64,000 bases of DNA from Kribbella pratensis. GTDB lineage: Bacteria > Actinomycetota > Actinomycetes > Propionibacteriales > Kribbellaceae. The DNA lies in the NCBI RefSeq assembly GCF_004365355.1, contig NZ_SODP01000002.1:62001-126000 (forward strand), given 5' to 3'. How positions within the stretch are numbered: the first letter of the stretch is position 1; each line of letters begins with the position of its first letter. Both the position numbers and the translations under genes were made by a program. The notes below the pieces were generated by a model. The model did not search any database. It was not told the origin of the DNA and saw nothing but the letters and a program-made list of their open reading frames with translations. Shown here in pieces: positions 1 to 8,510 of this stretch.

Positions 1-239
1 AGTACTACGCAACCGGCCGACCATCTCATGCCCAGCAGGTACCCAAAGTCATCCCCGTGGGCCCGAGCCCGGTGAGCGGCGAAGGGCCCAGCAGCGCGTG
101 TGGGGTTGCGCCGAGCCTGGGCCCTCCGGGGAAGACCAGCCTATGGCGGTACAGTCCCCCTCGACACCCCTGACACTCCAAAGCGTAAAGTGATCGTCAC
201 AAGGAGTAGGTGGGGCCCAACGGCCGGGTCGAGGCGTGG
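1..239. other. window-edge stretch without a recognised gene
   Basis: No convincing coding sequence is seen here; the short open frame starting near 100 has no family features and runs across the antisense of the next gene. The stretch contains an inverted repeat, AGGGCCCAG at 83-91 and CTGGGCCCT at 117-125, which would make a 9-bp stem with a 25-nt loop. It could be a terminator-like or leader structure, but no known riboswitch was recognised. Confidence 0.4.
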
Positions 240-971
240 TCAGTGCGGCAGTTTGCGAGTCTCGATCAGTTGCTGTGCCACGTCGCGCAGCTTGGTATTG
301 GTGTCTTGGGAATAGCGTTTGAGCACCTCGAAGGCGCGGGCTTCGTCGAGCTGGTAGCGCTCCATCAGGATGCCCATGGCCTGTCCGACCAGTTTGCGGG
401 CGTCGATCGCCAGCGCCAGAGTTTCCTCCTTGCGGGCGGTGGCGACCGCAACCGAGGCGTGCCTCGCCAAGATCTGGGCGATCGCCTGGTCATCGGCATC
501 GAACGCATCCGGTTTCACGCTGTACAGACCCAATACCCCCACGGTTCCAGCCGCGGTGGTGAGCGGCACGTCGAGAACACTCCGCACGCCCAGCGAGCGC
601 ACCTTCGAGGCCCAGTCGGGCCAGCGGTCGTCGAGCTCGGTGTCGCGGACCAAGACGGTCGTGTGCTCGCGCATCGACACCACCAACGGACCCTCCCGCC
701 CCGCCATCAGCCACAGGAAGATCTCTTCCACCACCGGGTCCGTGGCCGCCGGAACCTCGGGCTTACCTGCGCGGGACAAGGCGACGCCTGCGTGGGAACA
801 GCGCAGGGCCTGCAGCGCGAAGTCGACCACCGCCTGCACGGTCTCCTCGACCCCGCCGGAGTCGTGCAGACTCACCGCGAGCTGCGCGAACAGGTCCGCT
901 CGCTCGGCCGCGGTGAGCTCGACCCGCGGCTGGTCAGGCCGGCGGTGCGCGCCGCCAGACGGTTCGTCCAT
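240..971 (-). CDS. GAF and ANTAR domain regulator
   Basis: A 243-residue cytoplasmic sensor with an N-terminal GAF domain (about residues 25-170) and a C-terminal ANTAR domain (about 182-243, including GQAMGILMERY). ANTAR proteins bind paired hairpins in nascent RNA and prevent termination; GAF domains sense small ligands or redox state. The ligand cannot be read from sequence. The ATG at 971 lacks a Shine-Dalgarno sequence but has CATTAT exactly 6 nt upstream (978-983), so the transcript may be leaderless. Three more ANTAR proteins occur in this window (23676, 25509 and 26207). Confidence 0.92.
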   Translation of the reverse strand: MDEPSGGAHRRPDQPRVELTAAERADLFAQLAVSLHDSGGVEETVQAVVDFALQALRCSHAGVALSRAGKPEVPAATDPVVEEIFLWLMAGREGPLVVSMREHTTVLVRDTELDDRWPDWASKVRSLGVRSVLDVPLTTAAGTVGVLGLYSVKPDAFDADDQAIAQILARHASVAVATARKEETLALAIDARKLVGQAMGILMERYQLDEARAFEVLKRYSQDTNTKLRDVAQQLIETRKLPH

Positions 972-1031
972 GCGGCAATAATGCCAGGATCGGCAGGGGG
1001 ACCCGCAGCAACGCCACCGGCTCCAACGCGT

Positions 1032-1490
1032 TCAGGGAGCGACGATCAGCGCCTGGGGCGCGGCCTGTTTGATGCGGGTGTTGAGCCAGGTGAGCTGCTG
1101 ACTCGTCTCGGCCTGGCAGGCGGACGCCGTTTGGAGCAGATCAGGGTCCCGAAGGCCCTGGGCGGCCTGGGCGATGACGGTCCACGTGACGTCGACGAAC
1201 GACCCGAGTGCGTACAGGTCCTGGAGATCGCGCAGCAGCCCGACACCGCCCGAGCGCGCGCCGCCGAACTCCGCGGCCTTGAGACGCTCCGGCTCGTTGT
1301 CCGCGTCCTCGCCGTACCGGTCGACAGCTGCTTGCAATTGCTCCACATGCGCACGCGACTTGCCGGCGAGCAGCTCGCACAGTTGCACGACGTCCGGCTC
1401 GTCGCCGTGTCCCTGCCCGATCTGGTCGAAGGCGTCGGCCAAGGCACCTTCCGCGTGCCGCAACAGTCCGAGGTACGTCGAGACATGCAT
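1032..1490 (-). CDS. helical hypothetical protein coupled to molybdopterin oxidoreductase
   Basis: A 152-residue protein with long amphipathic helices and no signal peptide; I do not recognise a named family. The pattern (LRHAEGALADAFDQIG, then AGKSRAHVEQLQAAVDRYG) looks like a ferritin-like or DUF892-type helical bundle, which is a guess from composition. The start at 1490 overlaps the stop of the upstream oxidoreductase as ATGA. The two are therefore probably translationally coupled, and this may be an accessory or storage partner of that enzyme. A longer reading frame upstream exists but lies inside the oxidoreductase gene and was not used. Confidence 0.75.
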   Translation of the reverse strand: MHVSTYLGLLRHAEGALADAFDQIGQGHGDEPDVVQLCELLAGKSRAHVEQLQAAVDRYGEDADNEPERLKAAEFGGARSGGVGLLRDLQDLYALGSFVDVTWTVIAQAAQGLRDPDLLQTASACQAETSQQLTWLNTRIKQAAPQALIVAP

Positions 1491-3796
1491 CAGCGCTTCA
1501 CCTTCCGTACTCGGACCGCGGCCACTTTGAAAAGCGGCTGCTTCGACACCGGATCCCACTCGGTGATCGTGACTTCGTTCGCGGCCGTCGGCGGTCCGTC
1601 CGCGTTGTCCCAGTAGCCGAAGTGGAACGGCAGGAACAAGACGCCAGGACGCAGCGTACCGACCCGGCACTCGGCCTCGACGCGGCCGCGGGCCGACTCG
1701 ACCACCACCGTCTCTCCCGCCGCCACCTGCAGCTCGGCAGCGTCTTGCTCGGAGAGCTCGACCCACATCCGCGGCTCGGCGCGGCGCAGCCGCGGCGATC
1801 GCCCGGTCTTCGTCCGCGTGTGGAAGTGGTACGGCGACCGCCCGGTCGTGCCGATCAGCGGGAACTCGGCCGAGGTCGTCTCCGGCGGCGGTCTGAAGTC
1901 CGCCGCTTTGAGGAAGGCTTTGCCTCCCGGCTGCTGTGCCTTGTACTTCTCGGGCGTCGTCGAGCCACCGGTGGTGAGGTCGTGCCCGAAGTCCTCGCAG
2001 ACCGCCGGATCGGTCGGGAACACCGCATCCGCGTACAGCCGGTCGGTGCCCTCGGGCTGATCAGCCGTGCACGGCCATGGGATCCCGCTCTCGCCGCGAA
2101 GGGCGTCGTACGTCAGACCGCTGTAGTCACATGGCCTGCCGCGGCTGCATTCCTTCCAGGCGTCGAACGCGCCCTCCGGTGTCTTCCAGCCGATCAGACG
2201 ATGCCCGTCCCGGTCGCGGAAGTCCATCCGCTCGGCGTAATCGAGGAAGATCTCGAGGTCGCTCCGCGCTTCTCCCGGCGGGGCAACGGCCTGCTCGGAC
2301 AGATGGACGGTCCGGCTCGCGTTCGTGAACGTGCCCTGCTTCTCGCCCCACAGCGCGGCCGGCAGGACCACATCGGCGTACGCCGCCGTCTCGGTGAAGA
2401 AGCCGTCCTGGACCACGAGGAACAGCTCCTGCTTGCCAAGGATCTCCCGGATCCGGCCGAGCGCGGGCAACGAGACGGCCGGGTTGGTGGCGGAGATCCA
2501 GAGGAAGTCGATCGAGCCTTGTTCGACGTACCGCCACAGCTGCATCGCATGCGTCGGCGGCGCCCAGTGCGGGATCACCTGCCGGTCGACGTTCCACAGC
2601 TGAGCCAGCTCGTCGATGTGGTCGGGGTTCGCCCAGTTCCGGAAACCGGGCAAATCGCCGTCCGCACCGCACTCCCGGGTGTTCTCGGCGGTCGGCTGAC
2701 CGTTCATCTGCAGGACCCCGCAGCCCGGCTTGCCGATCATGCCGCGGAGCAGGTGCAGATTGTTGACCTGGCACGAGGCCGCGGTCGCCTGATGCGACTG
2801 GTAGAAGCCCTGCAGCACGGTGGACAGGACCCGCTCGCTGGTGCCGAAGATCTCGGCCGCGCGGCGCAGATCGGGCGCGGGTACCTCGCAGATCTCGGCG
2901 ACCTTCACCGGTGTGTACGGCTCGACGGTTTGCGCGAGGTCGTCGTACCCGAGGGTGTGTTCATCGACCCAGGCGCGGTCGATCCAGTCGTGAGCAATGA
3001 GCTCGTGGATCAGGCCATTCATCAGGGCCTGGTTCGTCCCCGGGAGCGGTCGCAGGTGTACGCCACCGGTGCGTACCGCGGTCTCGGCGACCGCCGTCAT
3101 CCGCGGGTCGACGGCAACAACCGCAGGGGTGTCGGCGCCCTCGATCCGGTCGAGGACGCGGGACCAGAGCACGGTCTGCGTAGCAGCCATGTTGTGGCCG
3201 AACAGGAAGAGCGCGTCACAGGCCTCGATGTCGTTGTAGCTTCCCGGCTGACCGTCCGAGCCGAACGTCTCCTTCAGTGACGCGGCCGCCGTCGCCGTGC
3301 AGAGCCGGGTGTTGCCGTCCATGTGCGGCGTACCGAGACCGGCTTTCCCGATCACGGCGAGCGTGTAGTACTCCTCGAGAAAGAGCTGGCCGCTGGTGTA
3401 GAAGCCATGCTGCAGCGGTTGACGACGCTTCGACTCGGCAACGATCCGGTCCATCGCGGCGTCCCAGCTCGCCTCGACCAGCGTGCCGTTCTGTCGTACC
3501 AGCGGACGGGTCAAACGGTCCTGATCGCTCCACTGCCACGAGGCGTACAACCCCTTCGGGCCGAGCCGGCCGTGGTTGATACGGTCCCCTGCTCGTCCGC
3601 GGACGCCGACCATTCGCCCGTCCTTGACCGCGATGTCGCAGGCACAGCCGTTGCTGCACAGCACACACGCCGACTGCACCCAGCGGTCCACCTCGTCCTC
3701 GGCCACCGCGAGCTCCTGATCGACCCGCACGGGCCACTCGGTGTCCCGGCCGTGCGGCGTCCGCGGCCCCCAAACATCCTGAACACGATCAGCCAT
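1490..3796 (-). CDS. molybdopterin oxidoreductase, nitrate reductase/formate dehydrogenase-like
   Basis: A 768-residue member of the DMSO-reductase superfamily. The N-terminal iron-sulfur segment has Cys44-x2-Cys47-x3-Cys51, but the usual fourth ligand in the Lys-Gly loop is Gly79 (HGRLGPKG); an extra Cys53 lies close by. Cys166 in NTRLC aligns with the Cys/SeCys molybdenum ligand of NapA/FdhF enzymes. The C-terminal molybdopterin-dinucleotide-binding domain begins near residue 660. No Tat or Sec signal is seen, so the enzyme is probably cytoplasmic. I chose ATG 3796 because it sits 32 bp after the upstream stop. A GAAT-N15-GGGTAC element precedes it. The substrate (nitrate, formate or other) cannot be assigned. 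Confidence 0.9.
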   Translation of the reverse strand: MADRVQDVWGPRTPHGRDTEWPVRVDQELAVAEDEVDRWVQSACVLCSNGCACDIAVKDGRMVGVRGRAGDRINHGRLGPKGLYASWQWSDQDRLTRPLVRQNGTLVEASWDAAMDRIVAESKRRQPLQHGFYTSGQLFLEEYYTLAVIGKAGLGTPHMDGNTRLCTATAAASLKETFGSDGQPGSYNDIEACDALFLFGHNMAATQTVLWSRVLDRIEGADTPAVVAVDPRMTAVAETAVRTGGVHLRPLPGTNQALMNGLIHELIAHDWIDRAWVDEHTLGYDDLAQTVEPYTPVKVAEICEVPAPDLRRAAEIFGTSERVLSTVLQGFYQSHQATAASCQVNNLHLLRGMIGKPGCGVLQMNGQPTAENTRECGADGDLPGFRNWANPDHIDELAQLWNVDRQVIPHWAPPTHAMQLWRYVEQGSIDFLWISATNPAVSLPALGRIREILGKQELFLVVQDGFFTETAAYADVVLPAALWGEKQGTFTNASRTVHLSEQAVAPPGEARSDLEIFLDYAERMDFRDRDGHRLIGWKTPEGAFDAWKECSRGRPCDYSGLTYDALRGESGIPWPCTADQPEGTDRLYADAVFPTDPAVCEDFGHDLTTGGSTTPEKYKAQQPGGKAFLKAADFRPPPETTSAEFPLIGTTGRSPYHFHTRTKTGRSPRLRRAEPRMWVELSEQDAAELQVAAGETVVVESARGRVEAECRVGTLRPGVLFLPFHFGYWDNADGPPTAANEVTITEWDPVSKQPLFKVAAVRVRKVKR

Positions 3797-3805
3797 GCCG
3801 CGCCG

Positions 3806-3830
3806 GTACCCCGGGTTTACGCCTTGATTC
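3806..3830 (-). promoter_or_regulatory. SigB-like promoter GAAT-N15-GGGTAC
   Basis: On the minus strand, GAAT (3830-3827), 15 nt and GGGTAC (3811-3806) match the GNNT-N14-16-GGGTAY form known for Streptomyces SigB-type sigma factors. The -10 ends 9 nt before ATG 3796, so the message would be leaderless or nearly so. It overlaps the stop codon of the upstream dehydrogenase. It could give the oxidoreductase its own stress-driven transcript. Confidence 0.5.
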
Positions 3831-5001
3831 AGGGCTGGAGCAGGACCTTCACCGCGCCGTCGGCCTTCTGCTGGAACATCTGGTACGCCGCGGCGCCGTC
3901 CGACAGCGGCAGGTGGTGGGTCGCGAAACTGTCGACTCCCAACGGATCGTCGTCGGTCAGGAGCGGAAGGATCTGGCCACTCCACCGGCGGACGTTCGCC
4001 TGCCCCATCCGGAACTGGATCTGCTTGTCGAACATCGTCAGCATCGGCAACGGATCCGCGGCTCCGCCGTACACACCGACCAGCGAGATCGTGCCGCCGC
4101 GACGAACGACGTCCACGGCGAGCAGTAGCGCCGCGAGCCGATCAACGCCGGCCTTCTGCATGAACGTTCGCTGGACCGTGTCCGGCAGCAGACCGGCGAC
4201 CTGCTGCGTGATCCGCGCGACGGGCGAGCCGTGGGCCTCCATCCCCACCGCGTCGATCACCGAGTCCGGACCGCGCCCGGCAGTCCGGTCGCGGATCGTG
4301 TCGGCGACGTCGGCGGCGTACTCGACGGTCTCGACCCCGTTGTTCCGGGCGCGTTCCAGCCGCTCCGGAACGAGGTCGACGGCGATCACGCGATGACCGC
4401 GGTGCTTCGCGATCCGGCTCGCCATGTCACCGATCGGGCCCAGACCGAGGACGACGACCGTGCCACCGTCCGGGATCCCGGCGTACTCGACCGCCTGCCA
4501 GGCCGTCGGAAGCACATCGGAGAGATAGACGAAGCGGTCGTCCGGCGGGCCGTCCGGCACCTTGATCGGTCCGTACTGCGCTTGCGGCACGCGCAGGTAC
4601 TCCGCCTGGCCGCCCGGGACCTGCCCGTACAGCTTGGTGTAGCCGAACAGCGCGGCGCCCATCCCCTGCTCGCGAACCTGCGTCGTCTCGCACTGCGTCT
4701 GCAGACCTTGGTCGCACATGAAGCAGGACCCGCAGGCGATCTGGAACGGTATAACGACCCGGTCGCCCGGACTCAATCCGGGAACCTCGGACCCCGTCTC
4801 CTCGACCACCCCGATCACCTCGTGGCCGAGCACATCACCGGCGTCCAGGAACGGGCCCATCACCTCGTACAGATGCAGGTCCGAGCCACAGATCCCCGAG
4901 GAGGTCACCCGCACGATCGCATCGGTCGGGTCCTGGATGCGCGGATCCGGCACCTCGCCGTACTCGATCTTTCGCTTGCCTTGCCACGTCAGCGCTTTCA
5001 T
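3829..5001 (-). CDS. zinc-dependent alcohol/formaldehyde dehydrogenase-like MDR protein
   Basis: A 390-residue medium-chain dehydrogenase. The catalytic zinc site is Cys38, His60 and Glu61 (GICGSD, GHE). The structural zinc lobe is Cys90, Cys93, Cys96 and Cys104. The Rossmann loop is GLGPIG at 186-191. Length and the long insertion after the nucleotide site resemble the glutathione-independent formaldehyde dehydrogenase branch. It probably oxidises or reduces an alcohol/aldehyde with NAD(P) in the cytoplasm; the substrate is unknown. It lies 32 bp upstream of the molybdopterin enzyme and 7 bp downstream of the F420-type oxidoreductase, which suggests one minus-strand operon. Confidence 0.92.
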   Translation of the reverse strand: MKALTWQGKRKIEYGEVPDPRIQDPTDAIVRVTSSGICGSDLHLYEVMGPFLDAGDVLGHEVIGVVEETGSEVPGLSPGDRVVIPFQIACGSCFMCDQGLQTQCETTQVREQGMGAALFGYTKLYGQVPGGQAEYLRVPQAQYGPIKVPDGPPDDRFVYLSDVLPTAWQAVEYAGIPDGGTVVVLGLGPIGDMASRIAKHRGHRVIAVDLVPERLERARNNGVETVEYAADVADTIRDRTAGRGPDSVIDAVGMEAHGSPVARITQQVAGLLPDTVQRTFMQKAGVDRLAALLLAVDVVRRGGTISLVGVYGGAADPLPMLTMFDKQIQFRMGQANVRRWSGQILPLLTDDDPLGVDSFATHHLPLSDGAAAYQMFQQKADGAVKVLLQP

Positions 5002-5007
5002 CGAATC

Positions 5008-5979
5008 TCAATTTCCCTGTCCATCGGCCGACCTCAGTGCGGGGCCAAGGTCGGAGCGGAAGAAGTCGAAGAAGCCATCCATGTCCGGTCCCGCGTTGAT
5101 GAGCGCCAGGTGGTCATAGCCGGCATCGGCGTACTGCGTTGCGACCTCGAGGTGCCGCCGTACGTCGGGACCGCAGCCGAACTGGTCGCGCATGTGCTCG
5201 GCCGTGACGAGTTCCGTCGCCGCGTCGAAGTTCACCGGATTGGGCAGCTCGGACTGCACAGGCCAGCCGGTCACCCCGAACCGGAACAAGCGACGCGCCG
5301 ACTCTGCGGCCTCGTCAACCGACGGCGCCCAGGCCAACGGCACCTCGGCGTACCGCGGGCCGCTGCCACCAGCCTTCACGAACTCGTCGATCAGGTCCGG
5401 CCGTGGCTCTGTGACGAACAACGCGTCGCCCAGCTCGCCTGCTAACCGGGCTGCCTCGGTCCCACCGGCGGCTATTGCGATCCGCGGCAGCTCGTCCGGC
5501 AGATCGAAGACTTTCGCGTCCTCGAGTCGAAGATGCTTGCCGTCGTACGACTGGTAGCCGCCGCTCCACAGCAAGCGGATGATCTCGAGCGCTTCGCGGA
5601 GCATCTCGTGCCGGGTCGTCGCCGCGGGCCAGCCCTGTCCGACGATGTGCTCGTTCAGCCGCTCACCGGCGCCGACCCCGAGCGTGAACCGCCCGTCCGA
5701 CAGCAGCGCTGTCGTGGCCGCGGCCTGCGCAACGATGGCCGGGTGATAGCGAATGAACGGACACGTCACGCCGGTCGCCAGCTCGAGCCGCGAGGTCCGC
5801 GCGGCGATCGCGGCGAGCATCGAGAAGGCGAAACCTGAATGCTCGTGCTCACTGACCCATGGGTGGAAATGATCGCTCACCTCCACGAAGTCGAATCCGG
5901 CCTCCTCCGCCTTGACCGCCTGCGCGACGATCTCGGTCGGCGAGTAGGCCTCGGCGATCAGCTTGAAGCCGATACGCAT
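5008..5979 (-). CDS. LLM-class F420-dependent oxidoreductase, G6PDH-like subfamily
   Basis: A 323-residue luciferase-like TIM barrel (starts MRIGFKLIAE). Features include the N-terminal strand and EVSDHFHPW segment, the TGVTCPFIRYHP region and the LGVGAGERLNEH loop. These are typical of actinobacterial F420-dependent enzymes annotated as glucose-6-phosphate dehydrogenase-related. It should transfer hydride to or from coenzyme F420 on an unknown substrate. ATG 5979 was preferred over an upstream in-frame ATG because AGGAGG lies 7 nt before it. It appears to be the first gene of the minus-strand run to 1032. Confidence 0.9.
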   Translation of the reverse strand: MRIGFKLIAEAYSPTEIVAQAVKAEEAGFDFVEVSDHFHPWVSEHEHSGFAFSMLAAIAARTSRLELATGVTCPFIRYHPAIVAQAAATTALLSDGRFTLGVGAGERLNEHIVGQGWPAATTRHEMLREALEIIRLLWSGGYQSYDGKHLRLEDAKVFDLPDELPRIAIAAGGTEAARLAGELGDALFVTEPRPDLIDEFVKAGGSGPRYAEVPLAWAPSVDEAAESARRLFRFGVTGWPVQSELPNPVNFDAATELVTAEHMRDQFGCGPDVRRHLEVATQYADAGYDHLALINAGPDMDGFFDFFRSDLGPALRSADGQGN

Positions 5980-6013
5980 CGACACACCTCCTGGTGGCTG
6001 TCGGCAACGGACA

Positions 6014-6080
6014 GTGCCCCGGTGCCCTCCGCATCTCGTGCGAAACGACGGCGATGTGTAACTGTTGAGAGCCGGGGCAC
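6014..6080. repeat. 9-bp inverted repeat in divergent region
   Basis: GTGCCCCGG at 6014-6022 and CCGGGGCAC at 6072-6080 are perfect complements separated by 49 nt. They lie between the divergent F420-type oxidoreductase (start 5979) and the GCS2 ligase (start about 6200). This may be a looped operator or chance in GC-rich DNA. Confidence 0.35.
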
Positions 6081-6184
6081 CGCACACAGTAAGGAGCATT
6101 GGTCCACTCGAGGGGCTGGTGATCCCAGGTCTCTGCGTTCTGACCAGTAGCGCAGGGACCGTTCAGACAGACCTGTGTCAGAGC

Positions 6185-6190
6185 GGGTAC
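6185..6190 (+). promoter_or_regulatory. GGGTAC -10-like element before the GCS2 ligase
   Basis: GGGTAC ends 9 nt before GTG 6200. GTTC lies upstream at 6161-6164, but the 20-nt spacing is longer than the known SigB consensus, so support is partial. Confidence 0.35.
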
Positions 6191-6199
6191 CGGGACGTC

Positions 6200-7270
6200 G
6201 TGACGCTCAGCGGACTGTTTACCGGCACTGTCGCTGGGACGGTGGGGCTGGAAGAAGAGCTGTTGCTGGTCCGCCGGGGGAATTGGCTCCCGGCGGACGT
6301 CGCCTCGGTGGTTGCCGAGATCGGGGACCCGCGGGTGAAGCCGGAGCTTCCGGCTTGTCAGCTAGAGATCGCGACCTCGGTCCACAAGAACGCGCTGGAC
6401 GCCGTCGAGGAGCTGCGTGCGTGCCGGGCGATGGTTGCTGCCGCCTGTGGTCCTGAGTTGGCGGCGATCGCGGCCCCGGTTCATCCGTTGGTCGACGGTC
6501 CTGTCGCGCTGTCGCGGACCGATCGGGCGGCCGGGCTCGGAGCCCGCTATCGCGAGGTCGTGGGCCGGCAGCTCGTATCTTCGTTGCAGGTCCATCTCGC
6601 GTTCGGCGACGCCGCCTGCACGCTGGGCGTCTATCACGCTCTCCGGAACCTGCTACCCGAGTTGGCCGCGCTGGCCGGTGCGGCGCCGTTCGCTGCGGGA
6701 CGGGATACCGGCTTGTGCTCCGTACGGCCGGTGATCGCTGCGCAGTTGCCCCGCCAAGGTGTGCCGCCGGCCATCAGCTCGTGGGAGCAGTACGCGGACG
6801 ATCTCGCCTGGGCGGTCCGAGGGGGCGCCTTCGCGGACGCTTCGGAGTGGTGGTGGGAGCTGCGACCGCACATGCGCTACGGCACGCTCGAGCTGCGGGT
6901 CCTCGACGTACAGGCGACTGTGGATCGGACCAGCGCACTCGTTCGGTTCGTGCATGCGCTCGGGGCCGGTCTTGCCGACCTGCATTGCCGCGGTGAGCTG
7001 CCGCCGCCGGCGCCGACCTGGAGGATTGCGGAGAACCGTTGGTCCGCCCTACGAGACGGCGTCCGCGGCGACTTGCTCGACCTGCACACCGGCGTACGAC
7101 GGTCTACCCGCGGCTGTCTGCAGACGCTGATCGATATCGCGGAACCCTATGCTCCGGGCGGATTGGATGACGCGCGGACGCTGGTGGACAACCCGCCGGT
7201 CGAGCATCTTCGAGCGCTCGGCCCCGACCGCGTCGTGCCCTGGCTGGCAGAGGTGTTCAGCGGCGTTTGA
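6200..7270 (+). CDS. carboxylate-amine ligase, glutamate-cysteine ligase 2 (YbdK) family
   Basis: A 356-residue GCS2-family protein. The N-terminal strand TVGLEEELLLV matches the conserved ATP/Glu-binding start of the family. KPELPACQLEIAT, the SLQVHLAF helix and YGTLELRVLDVQ are the other family blocks. Such enzymes join an amine to a gamma- or alpha-carboxylate using ATP, and the true substrate is often unknown. The frame is open to 6065, but I chose GTG 6200 because the family begins shortly before TVGxEEE; GGGTAC ends 9 nt before it. The 3' end overlaps the convergent CDGSH gene by 14 bp. Confidence 0.87.
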   Translation: MTLSGLFTGTVAGTVGLEEELLLVRRGNWLPADVASVVAEIGDPRVKPELPACQLEIATSVHKNALDAVEELRACRAMVAAACGPELAAIAAPVHPLVDGPVALSRTDRAAGLGARYREVVGRQLVSSLQVHLAFGDAACTLGVYHALRNLLPELAALAGAAPFAAGRDTGLCSVRPVIAAQLPRQGVPPAISSWEQYADDLAWAVRGGAFADASEWWWELRPHMRYGTLELRVLDVQATVDRTSALVRFVHALGAGLADLHCRGELPPPAPTWRIAENRWSALRDGVRGDLLDLHTGVRRSTRGCLQTLIDIAEPYAPGGLDDARTLVDNPPVEHLRALGPDRVVPWLAEVFSGV

Positions 7271-7439
7271 TCGGGAGTGTGTGGGTGCCGTCGCAGAACG
7301 GCGGGATGCCGGTCCGTCCGCAGCGGCACAACGCGACGGTACGCCGGGACGCCGGGATGGGTTCCCCGTCCTCGTCCACGAGCTGAAAGTCACCGCGGAC
7401 CAGCAGCGGGCCGTCCGGGTAAGCACGAATCTCGTTCAT
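7257..7439 (-). CDS. CDGSH-type iron-sulfur protein
   Basis: A 60-residue protein with one CDGSH motif, CRCGRTGIPPFCDGTH, giving three Cys and one His as the expected 2Fe-2S ligands. ATG 7439 gives a normal small CDGSH domain; an upstream ATG at 7490 would add a tail with no family features. It is divergent from the haem-oxygenase-fold iron enzyme at 7485, and only about 45 bp lie between the two starts. That pairing suggests shared control and a joint redox or iron role. Confidence 0.88.
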   Translation of the reverse strand: MNEIRAYPDGPLLVRGDFQLVDEDGEPIPASRRTVALCRCGRTGIPPFCDGTHTLPIKRR

Positions 7440-7470
7440 GAAAACGCTGTACCCACAGGCGAATCCGGGC

Positions 7471-7476
7471 GGGTAC
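7471..7476 (+). promoter_or_regulatory. GGGTAC -10-like element, 8 nt before a start codon
   Basis: GGGTAC ends 8 nt before ATG 7485. A matching GNNT box at 14-16 nt is not present, so this is only half of a SigB-like promoter. It is listed because the same spacing recurs before 3796, 6200, 11880 and 23995. Confidence 0.35.
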
Positions 7477-7484
7477 CGGGATGC

Positions 7485-8510
7485 ATGCAACTACCTTCCC
7501 CGCGTGGGCCGCTCAGCGCCTGGTTGACGAACCGGCTGACACAACGCGACCACGCAACGCTCACTTTTGAGATCGAACCACTCGATCGCCCGTACGACGA
7601 CGAGGATCTGCAGCTCGCACTGTGGATCGCCTACGAGCTTCAGTACCGCGGTTTCGACGGCGTGGACCCCGACTGCCAGTGGGATCCCGACGTGATCGCG
7701 TTCCGGTCGAGGCTGGAGCGGCCCTGGAGCGACTGGCTCGAGGCGAACTGCCGGGTGATGCCGACCACGGAGCCCGTCCCGGTGCAGCTGAAGGCCTTGA
7801 TTGCTTCCGACGACGGTCCGCGCTTGGCGCCGTACCTGCGTCGGCATGCCACCGAGGAGCAGTTCCGCGACTTCGTCCTCAACCGGTCCGTGTACCAGCT
7901 GAAGGAGGCCGACCCGCACAGCTTCGGCATCCCGCGGCTCGACGGCGCGGCCAAGGCGGCGCTGGTCGAGATCGAGGCCGACGAGTACGGCGGCGGCCGC
8001 CCCGAACGCATGCACTCCGAGCTGTTCCGTACGACGATGCGCTGGCTCGGCCTCGACGACAGCTACGGCTCGTACGTCGGCGTCGTACCCGCCGTGACGC
8101 TCGCCGTGTCGAACGTGATGTCGCTGTTCGCGATCCATCGACGCTGGACCGGCGCGCTCGTCGGCCACCTGGCCGCACTCGAGATGACCTCGACCCTGCC
8201 CAATCGCCAGTACGCCGCGGGAGCCTTCCGGCTGGGCGCCTCCGAGGACCAGGCGCGCTACTTCACCGAGCATGTGGAAGCCGACGCCGTCCACGAACAG
8301 ATCGCCGCCTACGACCTGTGTGGCAACTACGTGCGACAACACCCCGATTCGACCGACGACGTACTCTTCGGCGCCAGTTGCTCACTCACGATCGACAACC
8401 TCTTCGCCCATCACCTACTCAGCAAGTGGAACCACCGCTCCGTCGACCAGTCACGATCAGCTCTCCGGGTCACACAGCACCCGGGTGTCGGCGGGCAGAC
8501 TGAAGGATGA
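7485..8510 (+). CDS. iron-containing redox enzyme, haem-oxygenase-like fold
   Basis: A 341-residue protein of the actinobacterial iron-containing redox enzyme family (haem-oxygenase-like helical bundle). Candidate metal ligands are in the ERMHSELF segment and in the late EHVEADAVHEQ helix, which has the E-x-x-H spacing typical of di-iron helices. No signal peptide is seen. The reaction is unknown; relatives include oxidative decarboxylases and desaturase-like enzymes. Start ATG 7485 lies 8 nt after GGGTAC (7471-7476). It is divergent from the CDGSH gene, and its 3' end overlaps the convergent MreB-like gene by 41 bp. Confidence 0.85.
   Translation: MQLPSPRGPLSAWLTNRLTQRDHATLTFEIEPLDRPYDDEDLQLALWIAYELQYRGFDGVDPDCQWDPDVIAFRSRLERPWSDWLEANCRVMPTTEPVPVQLKALIASDDGPRLAPYLRRHATEEQFRDFVLNRSVYQLKEADPHSFGIPRLDGAAKAALVEIEADEYGGGRPERMHSELFRTTMRWLGLDDSYGSYVGVVPAVTLAVSNVMSLFAIHRRWTGALVGHLAALEMTSTLPNRQYAAGAFRLGASEDQARYFTEHVEADAVHEQIAAYDLCGNYVRQHPDSTDDVLFGASCSLTIDNLFAHHLLSKWNHRSVDQSRSALRVTQHPGVGGQTEG

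Noticed and set aside
1..239. Riboswitch at the window start
   Set aside because: A 9-bp stem exists but no conserved riboswitch core was recognised, and no downstream plus-strand gene follows.
210..1616. 468-residue open frame on the plus strand
   Set aside because: It is the antisense of the GAF-ANTAR and small helical genes; it has no family features and no sensible start.
1622..3280. 552-residue plus-strand frame
   Set aside because: Shadow of the molybdopterin oxidoreductase, whose motifs are clear on the minus strand.
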